From Kriegella sp965368185 (GTDB lineage Bacteria; Bacteroidota; Bacteroidia; Flavobacteriales; Flavobacteriaceae), in NCBI GenBank assembly GCA_965368185.1, contig CBDULZ010000114.1, positions 1 to 15,018 on the forward strand: a stretch of 15,018 bases of DNA, read 5' to 3'. Shown one piece after another: positions 1 to 7,084 of the stretch. The notes beneath the pieces are model-generated. The model saw only the letters and a program-made list of their open reading frames with translations, made no database searches and was not told the origin of the DNA. Numbering within the stretch: position 1 is the first letter of the stretch; every line of letters starts with the position of its first letter. Position numbers and translations under genes: made by a program.

Positions 1-297
1 CAAATGGAAGGGGGAATGATTCAGTCGGCTAGTTGGGCACTTAAAGAGGAAGTCCGTTTTGATGGCTTACATGTTACTAGCCTCGATTGGAATACCTATC
101 CCATTTTTCGATTTCCCGATGTGCCGGAAATTGAAGTCGAGGTAGTCGATAGGGTTGATCAACCACCAATGGGTGCTGGAGAAGCAGCACAAGCACCTGC
201 TACAGCTGCTATCGTAAATGCAATCTTTGATGCGACCGGTGTACGTATAAGAGAGTTACCGGTGAATAAAGAATTGATCAAACAGGCTAAAACTTGA
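1..297 (+). CDS. C-terminal end of a xanthine dehydrogenase / isoquinoline oxidoreductase-type molybdopterin-binding subunit (5' truncated)
   Basis: The frame is open from the left edge (first codon CAA), so only the last 98 codons are present. The fragment opens with QMEGGMIQSASWALKEEV and continues through TYPIFRFPDVPEIEV, the usual C-terminal pattern of large molybdenum hydroxylase subunits (xanthine dehydrogenase, aldehyde oxidase, isoquinoline 1-oxidoreductase beta). The GAGEAAQAP segment carries the Glu (about residue 60 counted from the first Met) that acts as the general base at the Mo centre in this family. The closing AIVNAIFDATGVRIRELP is also standard. These enzymes hydroxylate N-heterocycles or aldehydes, work with a small 2Fe-2S subunit, and in Bacteroidota are often Tat-exported. 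The substrate cannot be told from this end, and the signal peptide and partner genes lie outside the window. The family is secure; the exact enzyme is not. Confidence 0.88.
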   Translation, partial: QMEGGMIQSASWALKEEVRFDGLHVTSLDWNTYPIFRFPDVPEIEVEVVDRVDQPPMGAGEAAQAPATAAIVNAIFDATGVRIRELPVNKELIKQAKT

Positions 298-320
298 TTT
301 GAATAAAATAGCTTAAACTA

Positions 321-354
321 AAAAGAGCCCCTTCTAGTTAGAAAAGACTCTTTT
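321..354 (+). terminator. Weak hairpin terminator after the oxidoreductase gene
   Basis: AAAAGAG (321-327) pairs with CTCTTTT (348-354) about 24 bases after the stop codon. The interior contains a smaller possible stem, TTCT (332-335) with AGAA (340-343). The outer stem ends in TTTT, as an intrinsic terminator should, but the stem is AU-rich and its loop is long. The placement is good and the strength modest. Confidence 0.45.
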
Positions 355-527
355 ACGAGAACACTATATGAAAATGAAAAAATTTACTTCGTATTAATTA
401 CATGACAAACTTACGGTGAGATGGGGTGGTAGACAATATAATGATGTGAGGGTGCTAATTTAAGTTGTGAAAAGTCGGTTTTTTGTTTTTTGACGATTTA
501 GTAATTCCAGAAATTCTAATGATTTTT

Positions 528-545
528 GGTAGTTGTCGAACTACC
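528..545. repeat. Perfect 7-bp inverted repeat, possible operator or hairpin
   Basis: GGTAGTT (528-534) and AACTACC (539-545) are exact reverse complements separated by GTCG. The dyad sits 54 bases upstream of the lipoprotein start codon. No T-run follows on either strand, so it does not read as an intrinsic terminator. An operator or a 5' leader hairpin are the alternatives. Confidence 0.35.
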
Positions 546-599
546 TTGAACACAACCAAGTAGCTAGCTAGGTATGCATCTTTCAATAAAAGACAGAGA

Positions 600-989
600 A
601 TGAAACAAACGGTGGTACTACTTTTGACGGTCGTTTTGATGGTCTCATGCGCCAAAGATAATGATGTTGGGCTTGATGAGCATAAGGGCTTGGAAGGGAA
701 TTGGACTCTGATGAATGTCTCGTGTTATTGCGCTTTCGGCGATAACCCTGATTTTAGTGGACATAAGATAGCTTTTGAGGGCAATAATCTTAGCGTTGAA
801 AATTTAGAGGAAAATCAATTTCTGACCAATGCCGAAGGAACCTTTACCCTTAAAGGCAATGTCATTACCCTTAAAAACGGACAGCAATATACTTATGTGG
901 TCAAGCAGAATATTTTAGAGCTTACCTTTGTCGATGAGCCCAATATTGCCGATGACGAATTGTTTTTGGAATATATGCGATCTATATAA
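600..989 (+). CDS. Small lipocalin-like lipoprotein, function unknown
   Basis: The product is 129 residues. Residues 1-17 form a lipoprotein signal peptide: a short basic N-terminus (MKQ), a run of Val/Leu, then lipobox MVSC with the lipidated Cys at 17. The mature part begins AKDNDVG and contains LEGNWTLMNVSC near residues 31-42, followed by alternating short hydrophobic segments such as FTLKGNVITLKNG. This is the look of the small lipocalin-like or META-like beta-barrel lipoproteins common in Bacteroidota. No catalytic motif is visible. The ATG at 600 is preceded by an A-rich leader, and the signal peptide begins right at it, which supports this start. The gene stands alone and converges on the small gene at 1027-1236. 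Membrane location is well supported; biological role is not known. Confidence 0.75.
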   Translation: MKQTVVLLLTVVLMVSCAKDNDVGLDEHKGLEGNWTLMNVSCYCAFGDNPDFSGHKIAFEGNNLSVENLEENQFLTNAEGTFTLKGNVITLKNGQQYTYVVKQNILELTFVDEPNIADDELFLEYMRSI

Positions 990-1026
990 CGCTTTGATCT
1001 TCGAGATAAATTGTGTGGTTTGTAAT

Positions 1027-1236
1027 TTATTGGTTGTACCTCGAGTATGATTTTAAGGTCAAATATACGCCGCTGCTCCGCCAAAATTGGTTTTGTACGG
1101 GGTATTCTCCGCCACCAGGCTCTAAAGTCATATCCTCTATATTATATTTTTCGACCACAGCCAGTACCGCATCGACTTTTTTATCTGTCTTGCAGGTCAC
1201 GAGAAGGGCAAAGAGGAAAACACCAAAATATTTCAA
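1027..1236 (-). CDS. Putative 69-residue lipoprotein starting with TTG, hypothetical
   Basis: Reading leftward from 1236, the frame begins TTG and encodes MKYFGVFLFALLVTCKTDKK, a convincing short lipoprotein signal with LVTC as lipobox and Cys 15 as the lipidation site. The rest (KVDAVLAVVEKYNIEDMTLE and on to a stop at 1027) matches no family I recognise. An in-frame TAA lies only two codons before the TTG (three codons upstream), so no ATG or other upstream start is available and TTG is the only choice that keeps the signal peptide. It follows the glutaryl-CoA dehydrogenase gene by 42 bases on the same strand and is probably read through from it. The alternative is a chance ORF, but the signal peptide and lipobox argue against this. 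Confidence 0.5.
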   Translation of the reverse strand: MKYFGVFLFALLVTCKTDKKVDAVLAVVEKYNIEDMTLEPGGGEYPVQNQFWRSSGVYLTLKSYSRYNQ

Positions 1237-1278
1237 GGTACTTTACGGGTTGCGATAACACCTCCAAAATACTATTCT

Positions 1279-2457
1279 TTACTGAAAAGCAGCTATCCCG
1301 GTTATATCGGCTCCAGTAATAAGTAGATGAATATCGTGTGTGCCTTCATAGGTAATTACACTTTCAAGGTTCATCATATGTCGCATAATCGAATAGTCAC
1401 CAGTTATGCCCATGGCTCCTAAAACCTGTCGCGCCTCCCGGGCTATTTTTAGTGCCATATCAACATTGTTTCGCTTGGCCATGGAAATCTGTTGGGTGGT
1501 TGCTTTACCTTCGTTTTTTAATTGCCCTAATCGATAAACCAGTAATTGGGCCTTCGTAATTTCGGTTATCATTTCGGCCAGTTTCTTTTGTTGCAATTGA
1601 AATGCCGCGATGGGTTTTCCGAATTGAATGCGCTCCTTCGCATATCTGAGTGCCGTATCGTAACAATCCATAGCGGCACCGATGGCGCCCCAGGCAATAC
1701 CATATCGAGCGGAATCGAGACAACCGAGCGGTGCGCCCAAGCCACTTTTTCCCGGCAACAGATTTTCCTTAGGTACTTTAACGTTATCGAAAATAAGCTC
1801 TCCTGTGGCGGATGCGCGCAACGACCATTTGTTATGCGTTTCAGGGGTTGAAAGTCCTTTCATGCCGCGTTCTACGATAAGTCCGTGTATGCGTCCTTCT
1901 TCATTTTTGGCCCAAACTATGGCGATATCGGCAAAAGGCGAGTTCGAGATCCAAAGTTTGGCTCCATTTAAAAGATAATGGTCGCCCGCATCCTTAAACT
2001 TAGTTTCCATACCGCTGGGATTCGATCCGTGATTGGGTTCTGTCAAACCGAAACAGCCCATAAGTTCTCCTGTCGCTAATTTGGGGAGATATTTTTTTCG
2101 TTGCTCCTCGGAACCATAGGTGTAAATGGGGTACATTACAAGAGAAGATTGTACTGATGCAGTCGAGCGCACACCACTATCGCCACGTTCGATTTCCTGC
2201 ATGATAAGTCCGTAACTTATTTGATCTAATCCAGCTCCGCCATAGGTTTCCGGAATATAAGGTCCGAATGCGCCAATTTCAGCCAATCCACTCAAAATCT
2301 GTTTAGGAAACTCCGCCTTTTGGGCATACGACTCGATAATGGGTGAAATGTCACGCTTGACCCATTGTCGGGCAGCGTCACGTACTAATCTATGTTCTTC
2401 CGATAAAAGATCATCGAGATTGAAATAGTCGGGCGCTTCAAACAAGTCGGGCTTCAT
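1279..2457 (-). CDS. gcdH: Glutaryl-CoA dehydrogenase (acyl-CoA dehydrogenase family)
   Basis: The 392-residue protein is full length for the family. It oxidises glutaryl-CoA, with decarboxylation to crotonyl-CoA, using FAD and electron-transferring flavoprotein, in lysine and tryptophan breakdown. Strong signatures are SVQSSLVMYPIYTYGSEEQR (101-120), GCFGLTEPNHGSNPSGMET, NKWSLRASATGELIFD, LDSARYGIAWGAIGA and VITYEGTHDIH. Glu 371 is the expected catalytic base. Arg 97, in the GVRSTASVQSS segment, matches the arginine that binds the gamma-carboxylate of glutaryl-CoA. Glu 90 and Tyr 370, which I recall as features of decarboxylating enzymes, are both present. The gene has its own promoter in the 58-base gap after trmN6, so it need not depend on read-through. 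A generic acyl-CoA dehydrogenase is unlikely given these residues. I see no lysine-catabolism neighbours in the window. Confidence 0.93.
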   Translation of the reverse strand: MKPDLFEAPDYFNLDDLLSEEHRLVRDAARQWVKRDISPIIESYAQKAEFPKQILSGLAEIGAFGPYIPETYGGAGLDQISYGLIMQEIERGDSGVRSTASVQSSLVMYPIYTYGSEEQRKKYLPKLATGELMGCFGLTEPNHGSNPSGMETKFKDAGDHYLLNGAKLWISNSPFADIAIVWAKNEEGRIHGLIVERGMKGLSTPETHNKWSLRASATGELIFDNVKVPKENLLPGKSGLGAPLGCLDSARYGIAWGAIGAAMDCYDTALRYAKERIQFGKPIAAFQLQQKKLAEMITEITKAQLLVYRLGQLKNEGKATTQQISMAKRNNVDMALKIAREARQVLGAMGITGDYSIMRHMMNLESVITYEGTHDIHLLITGADITGIAAFQ

Positions 2458-2474
2458 AATGGAATGTTTTCAAT

Positions 2475-2505
2475 CAAAGATAATTAAAGAAATATAACAG
2501 ACCAA
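2475..2505 (-). promoter_or_regulatory. Bacteroidota-type promoter for the glutaryl-CoA dehydrogenase gene
   Basis: On the minus strand, TTG (2505-2503) is followed after 20 bases by TATCTTTG (2482-2475), an exact match to the TAnnTTTG -7 consensus with the right spacing. Start of transcription would fall near 2469, leaving a leader of roughly a dozen bases. It separates this gene from the upstream trmN6. Confidence 0.72.
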
Positions 2506-2515
2506 TGCCCCCATG

Positions 2516-3229
2516 TTACATTTTTAAATAAAAATCTTTGGTCAATTCAATGTAGTCTTTAGTGTATTCATGACGCCTTATTTCAATGGTGAGTGCCTTG
2601 ATTTTAACATCCGTTGCATTGAATACGAACTCCATTAAACTACGCTTGGTTCCAGAGGTGGGGTTTCCTTTTACTCGGGTAATACGTTGTGGAAAAAGGT
2701 TGCAACCGGCAGCAATTTGAAGAAATGCTTCCTCTTGTCTAAAAGGAATAATGGTAGCGAAAGTTCCTTTTGGGGAAAGAAGTCGTGAAACTCCTTCTAA
2801 AAGTTGGTCAAAAGGAAGCGATTGACTCTGGCGCGCCTGATCTCGGGATTTATCTCCACTTGAAACAACCTCTGAATAAAAGGGAGGATTGGAAACAATT
2901 AAATCATAGGTGTCTTCCCACTCGTCTACAAACTCATCTAAACTGGCATGATAGCAAAACAATCGGTCTCCCCAAGGGGAAGATTCAAAATTTTCGGTAC
3001 ACTGCTCGTAGGCATTATCATCGAGCTCTATGGCATCGATGGTTTCCGTTTGGCTGCGCTGTGCCAACATAAGGGAAATAAGACCTGTACCTGCCCCAAT
3101 ATCCAAGATATTCTCGGGAGATTTTTCCAAAGAGGCCCAGGCACCCAACAAAACTCCATCGGTACCCACTTTCATGGCGCAGCGGTCTTGATCGAGGCTG
3201 AACTGTTTAAAACGAAAGTTGTTTTTCAT
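2516..3229 (-). CDS. trmN6: tRNA1(Val) (adenine(37)-N6)-methyltransferase
   Basis: This 237-residue SAM-dependent methyltransferase matches the YfiC/TrmN6 family, which methylates N6 of adenine 37 in tRNA-Val. The N-terminus FRFKQFSLDQDRCAMKVGTD (5-24) is the family hallmark. LDIGAGTGLI (42-51) is the SAM-binding loop, IELD (67-70) carries the acidic residue for the SAM ribose, and NPPF (114-117) is the adenine-N6 methyltransferase catalytic motif. The C-terminal half contains the PFDQLLEGVSRLLSPKG segment usual in these enzymes. It begins 27 bases after the stop of the upstream sulfatase gene on the same strand. I see no exact TAnnTTTG box in front of it, so it may be transcribed from the sulfatase promoter or from a site inside that gene. 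Confidence 0.9.
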   Translation of the reverse strand: MKNNFRFKQFSLDQDRCAMKVGTDGVLLGAWASLEKSPENILDIGAGTGLISLMLAQRSQTETIDAIELDDNAYEQCTENFESSPWGDRLFCYHASLDEFVDEWEDTYDLIVSNPPFYSEVVSSGDKSRDQARQSQSLPFDQLLEGVSRLLSPKGTFATIIPFRQEEAFLQIAAGCNLFPQRITRVKGNPTSGTKRSLMEFVFNATDVKIKALTIEIRRHEYTKDYIELTKDFYLKM

Positions 3230-3256
3230 GAATGCAAATAATTCTAAAATCGGAAT

Positions 3257-4690
3257 TTAATCTACTTTACCCGGTTTCCTATTTTCCGATCCCACAACTT
3301 CTGTCAGCGAGTCGCCTAATCTAGCGCGTATTCCGTCGGCAAGACCCTTAATTTTTTCAACAACCTCAGGATGCTCGGCGGCAACATTTTTGGTTTCGGA
3401 AACATCTTGGATGACGTCATACAGTTCAATTTCTTTCATGTCGATCATTCGGTATTCTCCAGGTAGCCCATCCTTTCCAGGTTCTTGACCATTCATGGTA
3501 CGGTACCGATGGGGGAAATATAACTTCCATTTTCCGTAACGGACCCCCATAAGCTCGTTTACCCGATAATAAAAGAAATAGGCTTCCTGGGGGCTTTCTG
3601 TACTTTCTCCTGTCAATACGTTCCATGCACTCACACCATCGATGGTTTGGTCTGGGAGACTCGCTCCGGTGACCTCTGCGATTGTGGGCAAAAGGTCGAT
3701 GGCCATAATCGGGGTGTCTAAAGTGCGGTTCGCGGAGAGTTTACTCGGATATTTCATAACGAAAGGTTCGCGTTGGGCTCCTTCCCAAGCAGTTCCTTTG
3801 CCCTCACGAAGGGGCAGGGCGCTTCCGGCATGGTTACCGTAGGCCAACCATGGTCCGTTATCGGAAGTGAAGATAATCATGGTATTATCTTCTAATCCGT
3901 TCTTTTTTAAAGCCTCGACAATTTGCCCGACCGACCAATCGATTTCCATAATGACATCGCCATAGAGCCCACGTTCCGATTTCCCCTTAAACTTGTTAGA
4001 AACAAAAAGAGGTACGTGCGGCTGCGGATGGGGGACAAATAGAAAGAAAGGGTTGTCTTTATTGCGGTTTATAAAATCGATACTTTTTTCTGTAAGCTGG
4101 GTTGTAAGCTCCGATTGGTCTTCAAGGGTGTCGATCACAATTTCATTTTCGTAGAGAGGGAGAGGGGGGAAATTGAATACCGTTCCTTGCCAAGGATGGT
4201 GTGGCCACATATCATTGGAATAGGGGATACCGAACCATTCGTCGAATCCGTGTCGCGTAGGTAAGAATTTCTGGTCATCGCCCAAATGCCATTTTCCATA
4301 AATGGCAGTTTTATAGCCGTGGGCCTTTAGCATTTCGGCCAGTGTGGTCTCTGAAGCGTTGATGCCAACAGGACTGCCAGGGCCCAATGCATTGTGTATT
4401 CCGATTCGATTGGGGTAGCATCCAGTTAAAATACCGGCCCTCGAAGCCGAGCAAATGGGCTGTGCTGAATAATAGTTTGTCAATTTGATGCCATCTTTCG
4501 CCATTTGATCCACGTTGGGTGTCAGAATGTTCGGAGAGCCGAAAACCCCGATATCTTGATAGCCCTGATCATCGGTGAATATAAGAATGATATTAGGAGG
4601 ACGTTCTGCCTTTAGACTCGCATTTTCCGTTTTTGATTTACAGGAAAGGAAGATTATAAACGCAAATAAGTAAAGTAAGAACCGGTACAT
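3257..4690 (-). CDS. Lipoprotein sulfatase, S1 formylglycine family
   Basis: The 477-residue protein hydrolyses sulfate esters, probably on a sulfated glycan, at the cell envelope. Residues 1-17 are a lipoprotein signal ending in lipobox FLSC (Cys 17). Asp 40 and Asp 41 (IFTDDQG) bind the metal. Cys 80 in CSASR is the residue expected to be converted to formylglycine. GKWHLG (132-137), the His 221/His 225 pair (HPQPH), SDNGP (276-280) and Lys 298 complete the active site of an arylsulfatase A-like fold. The core has Ala where CTPSR-type enzymes have Pro; this CxAxR form is an accepted variant, so activity is expected. Maturation needs a sulfatase-maturating enzyme, not encoded here. A clear promoter lies upstream at 4761-4789. 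The substrate and S1 subfamily cannot be named from sequence alone. Confidence 0.93.
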   Translation of the reverse strand: MYRFLLYLFAFIIFLSCKSKTENASLKAERPPNIILIFTDDQGYQDIGVFGSPNILTPNVDQMAKDGIKLTNYYSAQPICSASRAGILTGCYPNRIGIHNALGPGSPVGINASETTLAEMLKAHGYKTAIYGKWHLGDDQKFLPTRHGFDEWFGIPYSNDMWPHHPWQGTVFNFPPLPLYENEIVIDTLEDQSELTTQLTEKSIDFINRNKDNPFFLFVPHPQPHVPLFVSNKFKGKSERGLYGDVIMEIDWSVGQIVEALKKNGLEDNTMIIFTSDNGPWLAYGNHAGSALPLREGKGTAWEGAQREPFVMKYPSKLSANRTLDTPIMAIDLLPTIAEVTGASLPDQTIDGVSAWNVLTGESTESPQEAYFFYYRVNELMGVRYGKWKLYFPHRYRTMNGQEPGKDGLPGEYRMIDMKEIELYDVIQDVSETKNVAAEHPEVVEKIKGLADGIRARLGDSLTEVVGSENRKPGKVD

Positions 4691-4760
4691 TTTTAATTCC
4701 TTTTAGATGTATTGATGACAAAAAAAGACGTTCTTGAAAAAGGGAAGCCTCATCTTCAGT

Positions 4761-4789
4761 CAAAAGTAGCGAAAGTAGGGTGTAACCAA
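4761..4789 (-). promoter_or_regulatory. Bacteroidota-type promoter for the lipoprotein sulfatase gene
   Basis: On the minus strand, TTG (4789-4787) is followed after 18 bases by TACTTTTG (4768-4761), an exact TAnnTTTG match. Transcription would start near 4755, giving a leader of about 65 bases. A 7-base direct repeat AAAGTAG occurs on the plus strand at 4763-4769 and 4772-4778, overlapping the -7 box. Confidence 0.65.
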
Positions 4790-4878
4790 CAATGATAAAA
4801 CTAAAAAACTTTGACCTAGCTTCAGTAAAATTCTTAAATTGTTGTTCTAATTTGATTGGAAACATAAGCACGTTACGT

Positions 4879-5919
4879 ATGAAGGATAAAAAAATTACTA
4901 GACGAAAATTTATGGGGTCATCTGCCACCTTGATGGCAAGTACCACTTTGGTAGGGCCTTCCCTTTTTGGAGCTCCGTCTATATTGAAATCGTTTAATAA
5001 ACCGAACTCCTTGATCAATGGAGTGCAAATTGGGGTTATAACCTATTCGTTTAGAAGTATGCCCGATCAAAGTGCGGAAGCAACTTTAAAATACGTACTT
5101 GACAGTGGTATCAGTGCCATTGAATTAATGGGAACCCCTGTTGAAACGTTTGCGGGGAGACCTGAAAACCCTGTTGATCGAAGTACATTTTATGGACTGG
5201 TCCGGAAAAAAAGGGCTGGAAAATTGACCGAAGACGAGGGTAAAGAATTTTCGGAACTCGAAGCCCAAATGGCAGATTACAATGAGCAGGTTGCCTTATG
5301 GCGGAAGACCGTCTCTATGGATAAATTTACCGAGCTCAGAAAAATGTATAATGATGCCGGAGTACGAATATATGCATTTAAGCCGGGGAACACCTTTGGG
5401 AAGAAAAATTCCGATACTGATATTGATTGGGGCATGAGAGCAGGGAAGGCGTTGGGAGCAAGCCATGTTACGGTAGAACATCCCAGTGATGATGCGCTGA
5501 CCAAAAGATTGGGCGCCCTGGCCAAAAAGCATGGAATTTACATTGGTTACCATGGTCACGAACAGCAGACGCCTACCTTGTGGGACACGGCCTTGGAGCA
5601 GTCAAAATATAATATGTTGAATTTAGATTTAGGGCACTACGTCGCTGCAGGGAATTCGGAGCCTTTGGCCATTATCAAAGCAAAGCACGACCGGATTAAA
5701 AGCATGCACTTAAAAGACCGGCAAACACCTGAGCATGGAAAAGAAAACGTGGTATGGGGATCGGGAGATACCCCGATCGTGAAAGCACTTCAAACTATTC
5801 GTGATAACAACTATAAATTTCCGGCAACCGTAGAATTGGAATACGATATTCCCGAGGGTTCAAATGCTGTAGCGGAAGTTCAAAAATGTTTGGAGTATTG
5901 TCGAAAAGCGTTGTCATAA
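4879..5919 (+). CDS. Tat-exported sugar phosphate isomerase/epimerase-like TIM-barrel protein
   Basis: I take the start at ATG 4879 rather than the in-frame ATG at 4792, because it places a twin-arginine signal at the N-terminus: MKDKKITRRKFMGSSATLMA, with TRRKFMG as the Tat motif. The product is then 346 residues. The rest is a xylose isomerase-like / AP-endonuclease-2-like TIM barrel: IGVITYSFRSM (51-61), GISAIELMG (77-85), VTVEHPS (Glu 200), GYHGHEQQ (His 225, His 227), LNLDLGHYVAAG (Asp 250, His 253), MHLKDRQ (His 277) and VELEYD (Glu 319, Glu 321). These are the positions that hold the divalent metal and substrate in such barrels. Exported members are frequent in marine Bacteroidota near sulfatases and probably act on sugars released outside the cytoplasm. 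The actual reaction (isomerase, epimerase or other) is not determinable. The gene diverges from the sulfatase and stops 13 bases from the convergent rimM. Confidence 0.85.
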   Translation: MKDKKITRRKFMGSSATLMASTTLVGPSLFGAPSILKSFNKPNSLINGVQIGVITYSFRSMPDQSAEATLKYVLDSGISAIELMGTPVETFAGRPENPVDRSTFYGLVRKKRAGKLTEDEGKEFSELEAQMADYNEQVALWRKTVSMDKFTELRKMYNDAGVRIYAFKPGNTFGKKNSDTDIDWGMRAGKALGASHVTVEHPSDDALTKRLGALAKKHGIYIGYHGHEQQTPTLWDTALEQSKYNMLNLDLGHYVAAGNSEPLAIIKAKHDRIKSMHLKDRQTPEHGKENVVWGSGDTPIVKALQTIRDNNYKFPATVELEYDIPEGSNAVAEVQKCLEYCRKALS

Positions 5920-5932
5920 TGCTTTGTCGATT

Positions 5933-6460
5933 TTATCCCAAGTAAAGGTCGACGAGTCCCTCAGGGGTGGTCACAAAAATTGTTTTTGTTGCCCGATCTA
6001 CTTTGGTAATAATTTCATCCGTTACAGGAATCAATAGTTGTTTGCCATCTTTTTCTACCTCGAAAAGAGCTTGGGAGGTAGTGTCGTTTACTCCGGTTAT
6101 ACTGCCGATATCGCCGTAAACATCGTCAATTACAGTAAAACCGATGATTTCGTGAAAGTAGAATTTGTTGCCTTCCAGTTTTGGAAGGGCGGTCAAGGGC
6201 AGGTAAAGTTCGGCACCCATAATTTGGTCTGCCGCTGCTTCATCTTTAACTTCTTCGAAATCGATGCGTAAAAGTGCCGATTTGTGTAACCGACAGTTGT
6301 CAATAAAAAATGGAACCAGATTGTTTCGCATTGAAACAAAAACTGATTCCATGTTTTCGTATATTTCAGGTTCGTCAGCGTCTAGTTTTACTAGAACTTC
6401 GCCCTTAAAACTATATTTTGAAACGATTTTCCCGAGGTAGAAACAATCTGACTTCTGCAT
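5933..6460 (-). CDS. rimM: 16S rRNA processing / 30S maturation factor RimM
   Basis: RimM binds ribosomal protein S19 and helps the 30S head to mature. The 175-residue length is normal. The N-terminal half (about 1-95) has the RimM beta-barrel pattern, beginning CFYLGKIVSKYSFKGEVLVK with the conserved FKGEV. The C-terminal PRC-barrel half opens at FYFHEIIGF (100-108), the counterpart of the aromatic YYWxDLxG motif, and continues GDIGSITGVND and LLIPVTDEIITKVD. It lies 15 bases after rpsP on the same strand, the classic rpsP-rimM pair. trmD and rplS, which follow in proteobacterial operons, are absent here; instead a convergent isomerase gene ends 13 bases away. No terminator is visible in that short gap. 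Confidence 0.96.
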   Translation of the reverse strand: MQKSDCFYLGKIVSKYSFKGEVLVKLDADEPEIYENMESVFVSMRNNLVPFFIDNCRLHKSALLRIDFEEVKDEAAADQIMGAELYLPLTALPKLEGNKFYFHEIIGFTVIDDVYGDIGSITGVNDTTSQALFEVEKDGKQLLIPVTDEIITKVDRATKTIFVTTPEGLVDLYLG

Positions 6461-6475
6461 CGTTTCAGACCTATT

Positions 6476-7069
6476 TTATTCTTCTTTGGCAGAATCTTTA
6501 TCTTTTGATTCGGCTTCGGCAACAGCTTCCTCCTTAACTTCGGCTTCCGGAGCGGCAGCGGCTTCGGTCTCTACGACAGCTTCTTCTGTAGGCTCGGCCT
6601 CAGTTTCTTCCGGAGCTTCTGCTTCTGCGGCAGCTTGTGCACGTTTTTCATTTACAGCTTTTTCAGCTTTTAATGCCGCAGCTCTGGCATCGGATTTTTC
6701 TTTGTCCAATCCGCCGATTTTATTGGCTATAGCTTGCCCTTTTTCCTCTAACCATGCATTGAATTTTTCTTCGACTTGTTCTTCGGTCAAAGCTCCTTTA
6801 CGAACACCTCCTAATAAGTGGTGCTTTAATAAAACACCTTTATACGATAAAATAGCTCTTGCAGTATCGGTTGGCTGTGCACCGTTCTGTAACCATTGTA
6901 CGGAGTGATCAACATTAAGTTCTATAGTTGCGGGGTTGGTGTTTGGGTTGTAGATGCCCAATTTTTCCAAAAATTTTCCATCTCTTTTCGAGCGCGAATC
7001 CGCTGCTACTACCCAATAGAATGGTTTTCCTTTTTTCCCGTGTCTCTGTAATCTAATTTTAACTGGCAT
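6476..7069 (-). CDS. rpsP: 30S ribosomal protein S16 with long acidic Ala/Glu-rich tail
   Basis: Residues 1 to about 85 are a normal S16: MPVKIRLQRHGKKGKPFYWV, then ADSRSKRDGKFLEKLGIYNP and the TDTARAILSYKGVL segment. E. coli S16 is 82 residues, whereas this one is 197. The extra part runs from a conserved-looking helix (LLGGVRKGALTEEQVEEKF, 85-103) into low complexity from about residue 122, made mostly of Ala, Glu and Lys with a very acidic end (KDKDSAKEE). Such tails are usual in Bacteroidota S16. rimM follows after 15 bases. A strong promoter with an embedded palindrome lies upstream at 7133-7162. Long ORFs on the opposite strand are mirrors of the biased Ala/Glu codons and are not genes. 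Confidence 0.97.
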   Translation of the reverse strand: MPVKIRLQRHGKKGKPFYWVVAADSRSKRDGKFLEKLGIYNPNTNPATIELNVDHSVQWLQNGAQPTDTARAILSYKGVLLKHHLLGGVRKGALTEEQVEEKFNAWLEEKGQAIANKIGGLDKEKSDARAAALKAEKAVNEKRAQAAAEAEAPEETEAEPTEEAVVETEAAAAPEAEVKEEAVAEAESKDKDSAKEE

Positions 7070-7084
7070 ATCACATTAATTTGT

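Larger units (their letters stand above)
298..599. other. Largely gene-free stretch between the oxidoreductase gene and the small lipoprotein gene
   Basis: Apart from the hairpin at 321-354 and the dyad at 528-545, I see nothing convincing here. A nine-codon reading frame at 369-398 (MKMKKFTSY then stop) has the look of a protein N-terminus but goes nowhere. The stretch is AT-rich. No clean TAnnTTTG promoter box was found for the following gene. Confidence 0.5.

Noticed and set aside
369..398. Nine-codon frame MKMKKFTSY after the oxidoreductase gene
   Set aside because: Looks like a protein start but is too short, with no continuation in any frame; a gene remnant cannot be shown.
455..655. 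Minus-strand ORF of 66 codons overlapping the lipoprotein start
   Set aside because: It is antisense to the signal-peptide region of the gene at 600, has an odd composition, and no supporting context.
1013..1319. Overlapping plus-strand ORFs of 81 and 90 codons
   Set aside because: They have no signal, motif or plausible composition, and overlap the minus-strand lipoprotein frame and the end of gcdH.
4448..4462. Sulfatase core CSASR read as an inactive variant
   Set aside because: The essential Cys and Arg are retained and Ala at the third position is an accepted alternative to Pro in formylglycine sulfatases; all metal and sulfate ligands are present.
4792..4878. Upstream ATG extending the isomerase by 29 residues
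   Set aside because: The extension would bury the twin-arginine signal inside the protein. ATG 4879 puts the Tat motif at the proper distance from the N-terminus.
6486..6908. Long plus-strand ORF of 140 codons, rich in Ser and Ala
   Set aside because: It is the mirror of the Ala/Glu-rich tail of S16 on the other strand; biased GC-rich codons there leave the opposite frame open. It has no domain or start context of its own.
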